Source: Ruegeria faecimaris (GTDB taxonomy: Bacteria; Pseudomonadota; Alphaproteobacteria; Rhodobacterales; Rhodobacteraceae). From it: a stretch of DNA of 64,000 bases. Shown piece after piece: positions 1-9,775 of this stretch (positions within the stretch are counted from its first letter, which is position 1; every line of letters starts with the position of its first letter). Location: positions 1-64,000 of the forward strand of contig NZ_FXTE01000012.1 in assembly GCF_900182615.1 (NCBI RefSeq). The letters run 5' to 3'. The position numbers were made by a program, and so were the translations under genes. A model generated the notes under the pieces. The model did not search any database. It worked only from the letters and a program-made list of their open reading frames with translations, and was not told the origin of the DNA.

Positions 1-234
1 CGCATCCGTAAGCCAGAAGAGATCAGACATGTCCACCGCTCGTTTTTGAACCGTGAATCACGCCGCAAAACGGAAATCAATGGGTCCTGACCCTAGATGT
101 TTTCGCATCTTTTCATTACGCAATAACGGATTGCGCGAAACGGAACTTGATTGCCGACGCAGCGGTTTGTCAAAGCGAGATAGGTTCCCTCTTACAAAAC
201 TGCTGCGTGCTTGGCTGCATCAAAGGCTGTCGGG
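1..234. other. No gene seen at the left edge
   Basis: This stretch lies downstream of the SnoaL-like gene. Short open frames are present on both strands, but none has a recognisable product or a convincing ribosome binding site. It may include the end of a neighbouring feature outside the window. Confidence 0.4.
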
Positions 235-609
235 TCAGCTTGTACGTTGCTTGTAATACGTGTCTTTATGGACAATCAGCCCGTCTCGGTAGGTCAGGAT
301 GTCAACGCTTAGAAACTCTTCTTTTGAACCATCCTTGTGCACGGCTGTACGGCGATATTCGCAATAAGCCTTGTTGCCGGAAATAGCGCAGTCGAGCGTT
401 TCCCAATGCACGTTCGCGACCTTTTCGAACAGGGCTGCAAAAGCACCACGAATGGTTTCGGCTCCTTCCAGACGCACGCCATGTTCTTCGGGGCCAACAG
501 CGTGATCAAATGTAGCGTCGGTTGCGAAGTGTCTCATTACAGAATCAATGTCATTGGCGTTAAACGCGTCACCGACAGAGTCGACTAGGTCTCGGGTCAA
601 AGCGGTCAT
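235..609 (-). CDS. SnoaL-like / nuclear transport factor 2 fold protein
   Basis: A protein of 124 residues of the small alpha+beta barrel SnoaL/NTF2-like type. Family members act as small-molecule isomerases, hydrolases, dehydratases or ligand-binding subunits. The pattern seen is typical: an N-terminal helix with FNANDID, then ATFDHAVGP, then a C-terminal sheet ending IVHKDTYYK. I start at the ATG at 609, because it overlaps the stop of the upstream hydrolase in an ATGA and follows an AAGGA sequence; the frame stays open to 642 but no better start is there. It is the last gene of a five-gene operon with a luciferase-like monooxygenase, GST, flavin reductase and alpha/beta hydrolase, so it probably handles an intermediate of that pathway. 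The substrate cannot be read from the sequence. Confidence 0.8.
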   Translation of the reverse strand: MTALTRDLVDSVGDAFNANDIDSVMRHFATDATFDHAVGPEEHGVRLEGAETIRGAFAALFEKVANVHWETLDCAISGNKAYCEYRRTAVHKDGSKEEFLSVDILTYRDGLIVHKDTYYKQRTS

Positions 610-1502
610 GATTTCGGTCCTTTTCCTTGAAGCATATCGCAAGTGTGTTTGAAGAAGGGGCTCGCCGGGTCAACCAGCACATTCAGTTCGTCAAAGTGAT
701 CCACATCGGGCACGAAATAGAGACCCATCTTGCGGTCTGCTGTTTCGTATTTTTCGACATACATTCGTGCCTGCCTGTGGAACTCATCGGTTTCCGCGCC
801 GCCGACGACGACCAGCTGAGGGGCATTGGTACCCGGAGGGTGCTTGGTCATCGGGCTTTCGGCCTGGGCTTCTGCCGGATCCATTCGGATGCCCGCATTC
901 AAAGCCTCGGTCAGGCGGACCGGCTCAAGATAGCTGAGCGGTGAGACCGGAATGCCAGATTTAATCAGGTCTGATGGCAAGTCATCGTCAAATGCCGGCC
1001 AATCGGTCGCCATCATCATCTGGGTAATATGGCCGCCAGCGGAATGGCCCATGACGCAGAAACGGTCTGGATTGATGCCCAATGCGCCCGCGTTGCGCCA
1101 GACAAAGGACATGGCCTCACGCGCTTCTTCCGAAATTCTCGTGATGGTCACAGACGGGCAAAGATCGTATCCGATGACAACAACATTGAACCCCGCCTCA
1201 ACAAACGGCGGCGCAATGAAGCTGTAGATCGATTTGTCGCCACGCTGCCAATAGCCGCCGTGGAAATAGACCAATGTCGGTGCGGCAGTGTCCGCGCAGC
1301 GGAAGACATCCAGCTTTTGTTTTTCGCCTTCTCCATAGCGGATATCTAGGCTGCAATCGGATGTTGCACGCGCGTGCGCGCTGTCGCGGCTCCACCCGGG
1401 AATGACGGTCACTTCATAGTCCGGCCGCCCAGCCCGCAAATTGTACTGCGCGTCGAATTCGTCAGGGCTGAACCGAGTGTGGAAAGTCAGGTGATCACTC
1501 AT
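606..1502 (-). CDS. Alpha/beta hydrolase (carboxylesterase / kynurenine formamidase-like)
   Basis: A cytoplasmic serine hydrolase of 298 residues. HGGYW forms the oxyanion-hole strand typical of the hormone-sensitive-lipase and kynurenine-formamidase branch, and GHSAGGH is the nucleophile elbow. A C-terminal DVDHFDEL supplies plausible acid and His residues. Esters or amides are the expected substrates. The ATG at 1502 is preferred because it overlaps the stop of the flavin reductase (ATGA); the frame runs 15 codons further upstream without a better start. Its own stop overlaps the start of the SnoaL-like gene. Within the operon it would cleave the ester, lactone or amide made by the monooxygenase; that role is inference from context. 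There is no signal peptide. Confidence 0.88.
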   Translation of the reverse strand: MSDHLTFHTRFSPDEFDAQYNLRAGRPDYEVTVIPGWSRDSAHARATSDCSLDIRYGEGEKQKLDVFRCADTAAPTLVYFHGGYWQRGDKSIYSFIAPPFVEAGFNVVVIGYDLCPSVTITRISEEAREAMSFVWRNAGALGINPDRFCVMGHSAGGHITQMMMATDWPAFDDDLPSDLIKSGIPVSPLSYLEPVRLTEALNAGIRMDPAEAQAESPMTKHPPGTNAPQLVVVGGAETDEFHRQARMYVEKYETADRKMGLYFVPDVDHFDELNVLVDPASPFFKHTCDMLQGKGPKS

Positions 1503-1981
1503 GATACTGCCTCCGATTGGGGCGCGGAAAAGAACGCGCCGCGACAAAAGACCAGAGGAGGAACGGGTGCATGGGCATAGTTCACGACACGTCCCAAGAG
1601 GATTTCATGATCACCCGCATCAACCCGGTTGTGCACGGTACATTCCAGATACGCAGATGCACCGGGGACCAAAGGCGTCTTGGCCCCAGGAGTCCATTCC
1701 GTATCGGCAAACCGGTTTTCCACATTGCTGGCAAAATGCAACGCCAAAGCTTTCTGATCCGCGGACAGGATGTTGACCGCGAAATGATCTGACCTGGACA
1801 GCGTCGGGAACACGCGACCCGATTTTGCGACACAGACAGAGATCACAGGCGGTTCGAGTGAGACCGAGGTGAAGGAGTTGGCGGTCAGGCCCCATGGCAT
1901 GCCCTCGGGGTCATAAGTGGCCACGATTGTGACCCCTGTCGGAAAAGCGCCAAGCGCACGGCGAAAGTCACGCAGGTCCAT
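1499..1981 (-). CDS. Flavin reductase family protein (FMN-binding, HpaC/RutF-like)
   Basis: A 160-residue flavin reductase-like domain protein. It has the family signature near the N terminus (FPTGVTIVATYD, then GLTANSFTSVSLEPPVISV) and a conserved late stretch around HNRVDAGDHEILLGRV. Such proteins use NAD(P)H to make free reduced flavin for a partner monooxygenase. Here the obvious partner is the luciferase-like monooxygenase encoded first in the same operon. The start is the ATG at 1981, which overlaps the GST stop as ATGA; an upstream GTG one codon earlier is less likely. Its stop overlaps the hydrolase start. The two-component pairing resembles RutA/RutF of pyrimidine degradation, but the other rut genes are absent, so I do not assign that pathway. 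Confidence 0.88.
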   Translation of the reverse strand: MDLRDFRRALGAFPTGVTIVATYDPEGMPWGLTANSFTSVSLEPPVISVCVAKSGRVFPTLSRSDHFAVNILSADQKALALHFASNVENRFADTEWTPGAKTPLVPGASAYLECTVHNRVDAGDHEILLGRVVNYAHAPVPPLVFCRGAFFSAPQSEAVS

Positions 1982-2658
1982 CACAGAACTCCTTCGCTGA
2001 CACAGGCCTTTTCAAGGTCGGCCCACTCATCCGGGTTAGTGCCAAAATGGCGCATGACGTGACCCCGGTATGCGGGGCGTTCCGCCAATCGTTCGTACCA
2101 CGCTTCGACATTGGGCAACGGTGGGCGGTCGACCTCGACATTGAAATAGCGATACGCCACGCAACCCAGCGGAATATCCGCCATGGTAAAGCTGTCGCCA
2201 CAGACATAGGCCTTATCCGCAAGGTGCTGATCCAGAATGGTCAGCGCTTCATGCGCCTCATCGCGAAGTTTGGCGATCTGTTCCGGGTCCCGTTGGTCGG
2301 ATTGGGTGCGCACAGTTGCAAAAAACAGGTAAATCACCGGCCCGAAGGCACGGCTGGCGGACCACTCCATCCATTGATCCGCGATGGCGCGGGTCTGTAG
2401 GTCAGAGGGGCTAAACGTTCCCGCGCCGTACCGGTCGCAGAGATACCGCACAATGGCGAGGCTTTCCCAAAGCGCGAAATCCCCATCGCGGATCGCCGGG
2501 ATCATTTTGTTGGGATTGATCTGCGCGTACATATCAGTGTCGAGCTTGCCAAAGCTGCCCCCGGCCAGTTGCAGCGTATAGTCCAATCCCAACTCATTGG
2601 CTGTCCAAATCACCGGAATAACGTTTGATGAATAGGGCCGCCCCCAAATTTCAAGCAT
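1981..2658 (-). CDS. Glutathione S-transferase family protein
   Basis: A 225-residue GST. The N-terminal thioredoxin-like domain runs from MLEIWGRPYSSNV, with NKMIPAIRDGDFALWESLAI carrying the cis-Pro and the glutathione-binding E-S pair. An all-helical C-terminal domain contains GDSFTMADIPLGC, the usual N-capping box. A Ser/Tyr near the PYSSN turn is the probable activating residue. The start at 2658 overlaps the 3' end of the monooxygenase gene by 8 bases, and the stop overlaps the flavin reductase start. In the operon it could conjugate or isomerise a reactive oxidised product, or act as a reductive thiolase. The bound substrate is unknown. Confidence 0.9.
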   Translation of the reverse strand: MLEIWGRPYSSNVIPVIWTANELGLDYTLQLAGGSFGKLDTDMYAQINPNKMIPAIRDGDFALWESLAIVRYLCDRYGAGTFSPSDLQTRAIADQWMEWSASRAFGPVIYLFFATVRTQSDQRDPEQIAKLRDEAHEALTILDQHLADKAYVCGDSFTMADIPLGCVAYRYFNVEVDRPPLPNVEAWYERLAERPAYRGHVMRHFGTNPDEWADLEKACVSEGVL

Positions 2659-3841
2659 GTTCCAACATCCTTTTCTGCGCGATGGATTGTGTCCCGAATT
2701 TTGGAACGACATGCTCAAACAGTCGATGCCAACTGGACAGGATTTTCTCATAGGGAACGCCAGTGTATTGCTGCATCAACATGAGGTGGTCGAGGCCGAT
2801 GGTTTCCTGCCGCTCGGCAAAACGATCCGCTACATATTCGGCGTCACCAACCACAATGATCCCGCGTTTATTGAGGAAATCGAACCAATCCATCTCTTCG
2901 TCCTCAGAAGTCATCTCTTCGCCGACATCAAGATAGCCATGTTTTGTCCACTCGCCCTTGGGGCGCGACCCGCCGAGGAATTCGTAATAGGCATTGATCG
3001 GGCCACGAATGGTGTTCACAGCCTCCTCCATGCTTGCACCAACATAGAAGGCCGTGCAGACGCCAACGCCTTCCCCTGGTTTCACATTGCGCCCTTCACT
3101 TTTGGACAGCGCCTCGCGGTAGGGTTCCCAGCAGGCCAGTGTCGCCTTGGGTCCAGCGGCCATCGAGATCACACCCCACCCTTTTTCACCAGCAAGCTTG
3201 AATGTGGGAGGCGCATTCGACATGAGCCAGACCGGCGGGTGCGGATCAGAATACGGGCGTGGATGCACGTATATCGCTTTGTACTCGCCATTCTCGTCGT
3301 GATAGCGCGGGTCCAGCGGTTCAAAAAAACGGTTGGTTTCTTTCCAGCCTGGAACTGGGAACTCATAGAACTCACCTTGATGGGTGAAGGCGTCGTTGGT
3401 CCACGCCTTCAGAATAATATCCAGGCTCTCTTGATAGAGGCGCATCACCTTGGCGTTGTCGCGCCGATCCGCATCCGAGTTGAACTGGATGGTCGAGCGC
3501 TCATTGATGCCCTTGGCGACACCAAAATCGAACCGGCCCAGCGACATGTTATCCAGCATCGCCGCGTCTTCGGCCACGCGCAATGGGTGCCAGTCCGGCA
3601 AGATGATGGGCGCCGTTCCAACCCGCAGTTTTGTGCAATGAGCAGCCACATGCGTACCCATCTGGATCGGGTTGGGCGGCGCGTTCATATAGCCGTTATG
3701 GGCAAAGTGATGTTCTGTGAACCAGGCGGTCGTGAATCCAGCCTGCTCTGCCAGCGAACATTGTTCGAGGATCATCTCCAATGTCCGGGTCCAGGGAATC
3801 GTCTCACCAGGACTGAAATTGGCAATCAAATCAAAGCGCAT
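2651..3841 (-). CDS. LLM-class flavin-dependent oxidoreductase (bacterial luciferase-like monooxygenase)
   Basis: A 396-residue F420/FMN-dependent TIM-barrel monooxygenase of the bacterial luciferase-like family. It has an N-terminal MRFDLIANFSPGE strand, the TAWFTEHHF segment typical of alkanal monooxygenase alpha-like proteins, LRVGTAPIILPDWHPLRVAEDAAMLD, and GRFDFGVAKG lining the flavin phosphate site. These enzymes insert oxygen (Baeyer-Villiger, epoxidation, C-S or C-N cleavage) using reduced flavin from a separate reductase; a candidate reductase lies two genes downstream. I start at the ATG at 3841; the upstream in-frame residues lie in the regulatory intergenic region. It is the first gene of the five-gene operon, so it is transcribed from the intergenic region shared with the XRE-cupin regulator. 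The substrate is unknown. Confidence 0.88.
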   Translation of the reverse strand: MRFDLIANFSPGETIPWTRTLEMILEQCSLAEQAGFTTAWFTEHHFAHNGYMNAPPNPIQMGTHVAAHCTKLRVGTAPIILPDWHPLRVAEDAAMLDNMSLGRFDFGVAKGINERSTIQFNSDADRRDNAKVMRLYQESLDIILKAWTNDAFTHQGEFYEFPVPGWKETNRFFEPLDPRYHDENGEYKAIYVHPRPYSDPHPPVWLMSNAPPTFKLAGEKGWGVISMAAGPKATLACWEPYREALSKSEGRNVKPGEGVGVCTAFYVGASMEEAVNTIRGPINAYYEFLGGSRPKGEWTKHGYLDVGEEMTSEDEEMDWFDFLNKRGIIVVGDAEYVADRFAERQETIGLDHLMLMQQYTGVPYEKILSSWHRLFEHVVPKFGTQSIAQKRMLEHA

Positions 3842-3886
3842 AGCGATCTCCCGGACAGATGTGGTAAGTTGAATTATTACCCAATT

Positions 3887-3901
3887 TTCAACTAAGTTGA
3901 A
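3887..3901. promoter_or_regulatory. Perfect palindrome in the divergent promoter region, candidate operator
   Basis: TTCAACTAAGTTGAA is a perfect inverted repeat (two 7-base arms around one base) in the AT-rich gap between the divergent monooxygenase operon and the XRE-cupin regulator. The half-site TAAGTTGAATT recurs as a direct repeat at 3865-3875 and 3893-3903, 28 bases apart. XRE-family regulators usually bind such palindromes near their own genes, so this is the likely operator. The binding itself is inference. Confidence 0.55.
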
Positions 3902-3942
3902 TTTTACTCGAAAAATCAACAAAAATCTCTTATCCCGAATGC

Positions 3943-4560
3943 ATGAATAGCAACGTTACTGATACTGACACTCAACGGCTTGGCAGCGAAATCCGCGAAG
4001 TGCGCAAGGCGCGTGGCCTGACGTTACAAGACCTTTCGGAAACGGTATCCTGTTCGACGGCGTATCTGAGCCGGATCGAGCTGGGATCAGCAAAAGCATC
4101 GGCGGAGCTTCTGCGAGAGATCAGCGAAGCGCTCTCGGTCGATCCCAACTGGTTCTTTCCCAAGCAATCGGGTGCCGGACCATTGGAGCGCAAACACGTC
4201 GTACGCAAAGAAAATCGCAGGGCGCTTTCCAACATGTACACGCGAACAACCCAAGAGTTGGGATTCGAAGACGAACTGCTATCCAGCACACTATCCGGAC
4301 AATGCTATCTGATCCTGTCACGGTTCCGCCCAGGAGCCGGTACACCGCCTGAACCCCAGGAAGGTTATTCTTTCGAGGGCGAGCAACATGCGATCGTCTT
4401 GAGTGGCGAAGTGGAGCTGCGCCTTGGTGAAGAAATCATAGTTCTTCGCAAAGGCGACAGCTTTTCCTACCCTTCAATGATCGCGCATCGGTTCCGCAAC
4501 CGGACTGACAAAGAGGCCACAATGGTCTGGGCGATGTCGCCAATACGAATTACTTGGTGA
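3943..4560 (+). CDS. XRE-family transcriptional regulator with C-terminal cupin domain
   Basis: A 205-residue regulator. Residues about 13-70 form an XRE helix-turn-helix (IREVRKARGLTLQDLSETV, then STAYLSRIELG). Residues about 120-200 form a cupin_2 barrel (EGEQHAIVLSGEVELRLGEE, then KGDSFSYPSMIAHRFRN) that in this family binds a small effector. The layout matches PuuR/SutR-like regulators. It is divergent from the monooxygenase operon, with a perfect palindrome in the 101-base gap, so it most likely senses the operon's substrate and controls both directions. Whether it represses or activates is not visible. No strong Shine-Dalgarno sequence precedes the ATG. Confidence 0.9.
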   Translation: MNSNVTDTDTQRLGSEIREVRKARGLTLQDLSETVSCSTAYLSRIELGSAKASAELLREISEALSVDPNWFFPKQSGAGPLERKHVVRKENRRALSNMYTRTTQELGFEDELLSSTLSGQCYLILSRFRPGAGTPPEPQEGYSFEGEQHAIVLSGEVELRLGEEIIVLRKGDSFSYPSMIAHRFRNRTDKEATMVWAMSPIRITW

Positions 4561-4740
4561 TTGTTGGCCAGCTATCACTATTGCGAGAATTGCTTTTGAC
4601 ACAAAGCAACGGATAATGGCATTCGGAAAAGCCCACAGATCTGACCTAACTGCTTGGGCCAAAACCAGTCATTTGGTCAATAGAGACAACAGTTGGCTTT
4701 GTCCTGCGACCTGGAAATTCGACCACTAATCGTCGCTACG
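4561..4740. other. Intergenic stretch, nothing recognised
   Basis: This lies between the XRE-cupin gene and a recombinase remnant. I see no intact reading frame, no RNA and no clear terminator. Confidence 0.4.
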
Positions 4741-5024
4741 GTCTGCATGAATGGTTATCCTTTCCGCTGAACAGCGGCACCAGATCCTCCACTCGCGCTG
4801 CATTTGAGACGCTGCGTGCGCTTGCAGCTCACCAACGCGATCTCGCTCTCTTCGATATGACCATCGACAGTAAATTGTGCGGCTGTGACTTGGTCACGAT
4901 TGAAGTCTTTTATGTCCTGGCTTCTGGTCAGCCCCATGAGCAGGCTTCAGACCTGCAAAGCAAGACTCGGAGACCCCTCCATTTCGAGATTCTTGAAGGA
5001 ACCAGAACCTCAGTCGAGAGGTGA
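4741..5024 (+). pseudogene. Tyrosine recombinase/phage integrase remnant
   Basis: An open plus-strand frame without a sound start, ending in TGA at 5022-5024. It reads RDLALFDMTIDSKLCGCDLV, then VTIEV, then a stretch ending LQSKTRRPLHFEILEGTRTSVER before the stop. This matches the beginning of the catalytic domain of small tyrosine integrases (typical relatives read IDSKLRGCDLV, then KTxRPVxFE). The Arg of the first catalytic box has become Cys in SKLCGCD. The C-terminal boxes with H-x-x-R and the catalytic Tyr are missing because the frame stops early. It is therefore a decayed fragment of a mobile-element integrase in accessory DNA. The family recognition is from memory. Confidence 0.7.
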
Positions 5025-5218
5025 ATGGAAGACGAACCTAGGGTCGGGTTTGATTACTTTTTAGCAGGGCGTTTCCATGAGCGTTTGGGCATTTCAATGC
5101 GCAGATCGTGCGTGATTGGGCCAAGTCTATAGGTTTTTCGAACTCGTTGGTGCTGTCGTGTTGCTCTGCAGCGGAATTTGGTCTCTGTTGCAAGAAAGCC
5201 GTCTTATGAGAGGTCACA

Positions 5219-6250
5219 ATGCCCCAAGCATCCGCCACCAATCGTCGTATTGTTCTCGCCAATCGCCCAACCGGACAACCGGACGAGAATACATTGCGCC
5301 TGGAAACCACGAGCGTTCCTGAACCTGGACCAGACGAAATGCTGGTACGTACGGTGTACCTGTCGTTGGATCCTTATATGCGTGGCCGAATGAATGACGC
5401 AAAATCCTATGCCGAACCCGTTCCGATTGGCGGTGTTATGACGGCGCAGGTCGTCGGGCAGGTGGTCAAATCCAACATCGAAGGATACGAAGTCGGAGAG
5501 TATGTGCTCAATACAAGCGGGTGGCAGGATTTTGCTGTCTCAGACGGAACGCAGGTCGTTAAGTTGGGGAAATCCCCGGACAACCCGTCTTGGTCGCTCG
5601 GAATTCTCGGAATGCCAGGCTACACGGCTTATGCCGGGCTTCTGAAAATCGGGGAGCCAAAAGCCGGTGAAACAGTTGTTGTGGCTGCCGCAGCCGGCCC
5701 GGTAGGCGCAACAGTCGGTCAGATCGCAAAGCTAAAAGGATGTCGCGTAGTGGGCATCGCAGGCGGTTCTGAAAAATGTGCTCATGTAGTCAAAAACCTT
5801 GGATTTGACGCGTGTTTGGACCATCGATCTGATGATCTGGCGGCGCAACTGCGCGAGGCTTGTCCAAGTGGAATTGACGTGTATTTCGAAAACGTTGGCG
5901 GCAAAGTTCTCTATGCCGTATTGCCGCTCTTGAACCCGTTTGCACGGGTGCCCGTCTGCGGGATTGTATCCTGGTACAACCTGCCCGGCCTACCGGACGG
6001 CCCGGATATGGGCCCTGCGATCATGGGCACGATCCTGCGGATGAAAGTCAGAATGCAGGGTTTCATAATCTTCGACAACTTTGGTGCCGACGTGTATCAG
6101 GAGTTTGTCCGCGATATGACGGCTTGGCTCAAAAACGGTTCAATAAGCTACAAGGAACATATGGTTGAGGGGCTGGAAAATGCTCCGGAAGCATTCAATC
6201 AACTGCTGGCCGGCGGAAACTTTGGAAAGATGGTCGTAAAAGTTGGTTAG
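5219..6250 (+). CDS. NADP-dependent MDR oxidoreductase (CurA / leukotriene B4 12-hydroxydehydrogenase type)
   Basis: A 343-residue zinc-free medium-chain reductase that reduces carbon-carbon double bonds conjugated to a ketone or aldehyde, using NADPH. The N-terminal substrate domain includes LSLDPYMRGRMND, the signature of the CurA/PTGR branch. The Rossmann domain has AAAGPVGATVGQIAKLKGCRVVGIAGG, the nucleotide-binding loop. FENVGGKVLYAVLPLLNPFARV and the GxxxY-like C terminus also fit. An AGAGG sequence lies just before the ATG at 5219. It stands alone between two mobile-element remnants and no partner gene is evident. A detoxifying role against reactive enones is a reasonable inference. 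Confidence 0.9.
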   Translation: MPQASATNRRIVLANRPTGQPDENTLRLETTSVPEPGPDEMLVRTVYLSLDPYMRGRMNDAKSYAEPVPIGGVMTAQVVGQVVKSNIEGYEVGEYVLNTSGWQDFAVSDGTQVVKLGKSPDNPSWSLGILGMPGYTAYAGLLKIGEPKAGETVVVAAAAGPVGATVGQIAKLKGCRVVGIAGGSEKCAHVVKNLGFDACLDHRSDDLAAQLREACPSGIDVYFENVGGKVLYAVLPLLNPFARVPVCGIVSWYNLPGLPDGPDMGPAIMGTILRMKVRMQGFIIFDNFGADVYQEFVRDMTAWLKNGSISYKEHMVEGLENAPEAFNQLLAGGNFGKMVVKVG

Positions 6251-7068
6251 CCGGACACGCAGCCAGACATTGCATCGTTCTTTGGATGGTTCCATCGTCA
6301 AAGTAACGGCCCAAAGCTGCAGTTGAGCCAAAGGTTCGATCTTCTCGGCTGATCCCGAAATCTGCCATTCGGGCTACTGGAAGGATGCGCCACTTTCAGA
6401 AGTTTAGTCGCCCGTCACGGCATTCGGATGACGCTCGACAGGGATTTTGCGTGGGGGCACATTGCTTTGGGAGGCGTGTATGTCGCCAGCGGCGACGCAA
6501 ATGCAGCCGTCAGATACTCGAGTTTTTCAACACAATCGGCTCATAGCGGCCATCGAAGCAAACGCAGCATTCGATGATATTGTAATACGTCAACGTCAGG
6601 TTGGCGCTGACGTCAGACATCTCCCATCCCTCTTCAGGCGGAATTTGTCCGGCACCTTGCATGTAAATTTTCTGCTCCGGATCGCCGAAGAAGCCGAGAC
6701 AGAAGCCTAGTGAAACCGCCTGTGCCACTTCGCGGAGCGCATCCACAAAGGCCGGGTCTGTGTCCTGACCTTCATCGACAAAGATGACCGGAAAGCCTGC
6801 AGTGCGCGTGGGCCTCCGGCTCGTGCGCCAAGGACTCCGCTTGCAGGCCATGGCAGTTCCTGATGACGTGCCGGTCCGCAACGGCCTAGACACAATGGCC
6901 GACAACCGAAAGATTGCCCAAAAAAAAGAAAGTGTTGCGCCATACATTCAACTTATGGATAGTTGATCCCACTCGAAATGTTCTACGGGCGGACAAAGCC
7001 TCTCGCTTGGTGCTTGTCTGCGACCAACTCAAGTTTCACTGTTAGCGAATGTGAGGGAGTGACCGATT
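6251..7068. other. 818-base gap holding a helicase remnant
   Basis: There is no intact gene. The minus strand at about 6610-6790 carries a UvrD-type helicase fragment (annotated separately). I recognise nothing in the sequence on either side of it. Confidence 0.5.
6610..6791 (-). pseudogene. UvrD/PcrA-type superfamily 1 helicase fragment
   Basis: A minus-strand frame encodes about 60 residues clearly from an SF1A helicase. FPVIFVDEGQDTDPAFVDAL corresponds to motif II (Walker B with the DExQ box). LGFFGDPEQKIYMQGAGQI corresponds to motif III (GDPxQxIY), followed by PPEEGW. Motifs I and Ia are missing upstream, where homology stops in a shifted frame. Motifs IV-VI are missing downstream. It is an internal fragment with no start, no ATPase P-loop and no possible activity. 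Together with the integrase remnant it marks this interval as a scar of one or more mobile elements. Confidence 0.75.
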
Positions 7069-8700
<1,632 letters not shown>

Positions 8701-8716
8701 ACTCATCCCGCTTCGT

Positions 8717-8738
8717 CCCGACGGAGTATTCCGTCGGG
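8717..8738 (+). terminator. Hairpin after the sulfatase gene
   Basis: A perfect 9-bp stem (CCCGACGGA / TCCGTCGGG) with a 4-base loop starts 17 bases after the sulfatase stop. The T-run that follows is short and delayed (TAATTTT), so termination may be partial, allowing read-through into the HAD gene. Confidence 0.65.
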
Positions 8739-8797
8739 GCGCCTAATTTTCCGGTTGCCTCGGCATCCCTTTCCCTGCATTTGCGGAGGTTGTCCCT

Positions 8798-9775
8798 ATG
8801 CGTGCTCTGCTAATTTCAATTCCTTTGACAATTCTGTTTGCATCAGCTCCGCTCGCTGACCCTTTGCCGTCTTGGACGGATACGGCCACCAAGGATCGGA
8901 TCATTGCGTTTGTCGAAGGCATAACGGACCCGGATTCACCTGATTATGTCACCCCGGCCGCGCGTATTGCGACCTTCGACAATGACGGCACGCTCTGGGC
9001 AGAACAGCCGGTCTACTTTCAACTGCTATTTGCCATCGACCGATTGAAAGAAATGGCTGCCGCTGATCCCGGGGTGCTCACGTCTGACGTGCTGCGGGCC
9101 GCAGTCGAAGGCGACATGGAGACAGTGGCCGCCTCGGGCACTGAGGGACTGTTGGAAATCGTCTCCACCACCCACTCCGGCCTGACGGTGGACGAGTTCC
9201 AGGCGGTCGTGCGCAGCTGGCTGGACACGGCCAGGCATTCCGGCACAGGCCTGGCCTATGACCAAATGGTCTATCAACCCATGCTGGAGCTCTTGACCTA
9301 TCTACGCGATGAAGGCTTCCGTACCTACATCGCCTCAGGCGGCGGCCTGCATTTCATCCGGGTGTTCTCTGAAAGCGCCTATAACATTCCTCCCGAGCAG
9401 GTCATCGGATCCATCGGAAATGGCAGTTATTCCGCCGGGGACGGACCGCCGCGGGTGATGAAGGACCCCGGTTTATTCTTCATCGACGACAAGGCAGGTA
9501 AGCCCGTTGCTATCGAGGCCCGCATCGGGCGCCGGCCGGTGATCGCAGTGGGAAATTCCGATGGAGACTTCCAGATGCTTGAGTGGACTACTGCGGGCGA
9601 TGGTGCGCGGCTGGGCATCCTGCTGCACCATACTGACAGCGAACGCGAATACGCTTACGGCCGTGAAAGCCATATCGGGCAGCTTGCACGCGGACTTGAT
9701 GAAGCAGCCAGCCGCGGTTGGCTGGTAATCGACATGGCCCGTGATTGGGAGCGGATCTGGCCGAGCCGCGAATGA
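8798..9775 (+). CDS. Secreted HAD-superfamily phosphatase
   Basis: A 325-residue haloacid-dehalogenase-type hydrolase with a signal peptide (ALLISIPLTILFASAPLA). The motifs are complete: motif I FDNDGTLW with nucleophile D61 and acid/base D63; motif II in TYIASGGGLHF; a Lys in the FIDDKAGKP stretch; and motif IV VGNSDGDFQM. Most HAD enzymes are cytoplasmic, so export is notable; it resembles periplasmic phosphoserine-phosphatase-like proteins. The substrate is probably a phosphate monoester. It lies 97 bases after the sulfatase and its stop overlaps (ATGA) a start codon for the multihaem cytochrome. A polyphosphate or phosphosulfo-sugar substrate would be speculation. Confidence 0.85.
   Translation: MRALLISIPLTILFASAPLADPLPSWTDTATKDRIIAFVEGITDPDSPDYVTPAARIATFDNDGTLWAEQPVYFQLLFAIDRLKEMAAADPGVLTSDVLRAAVEGDMETVAASGTEGLLEIVSTTHSGLTVDEFQAVVRSWLDTARHSGTGLAYDQMVYQPMLELLTYLRDEGFRTYIASGGGLHFIRVFSESAYNIPPEQVIGSIGNGSYSAGDGPPRVMKDPGLFFIDDKAGKPVAIEARIGRRPVIAVGNSDGDFQMLEWTTAGDGARLGILLHHTDSEREYAYGRESHIGQLARGLDEAASRGWLVIDMARDWERIWPSRE

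Noticed and set aside
2657..3895. Plus-strand open frame of 412 codons
   Set aside because: Antisense shadow of the luciferase-like monooxygenase; no motifs, and it would span the regulatory gap.
4755..4937. Minus-strand frame of 60 codons
   Set aside because: Antisense to the tyrosine-recombinase remnant. Similar antisense products are often annotated beside such integrases, but they carry no meaning.
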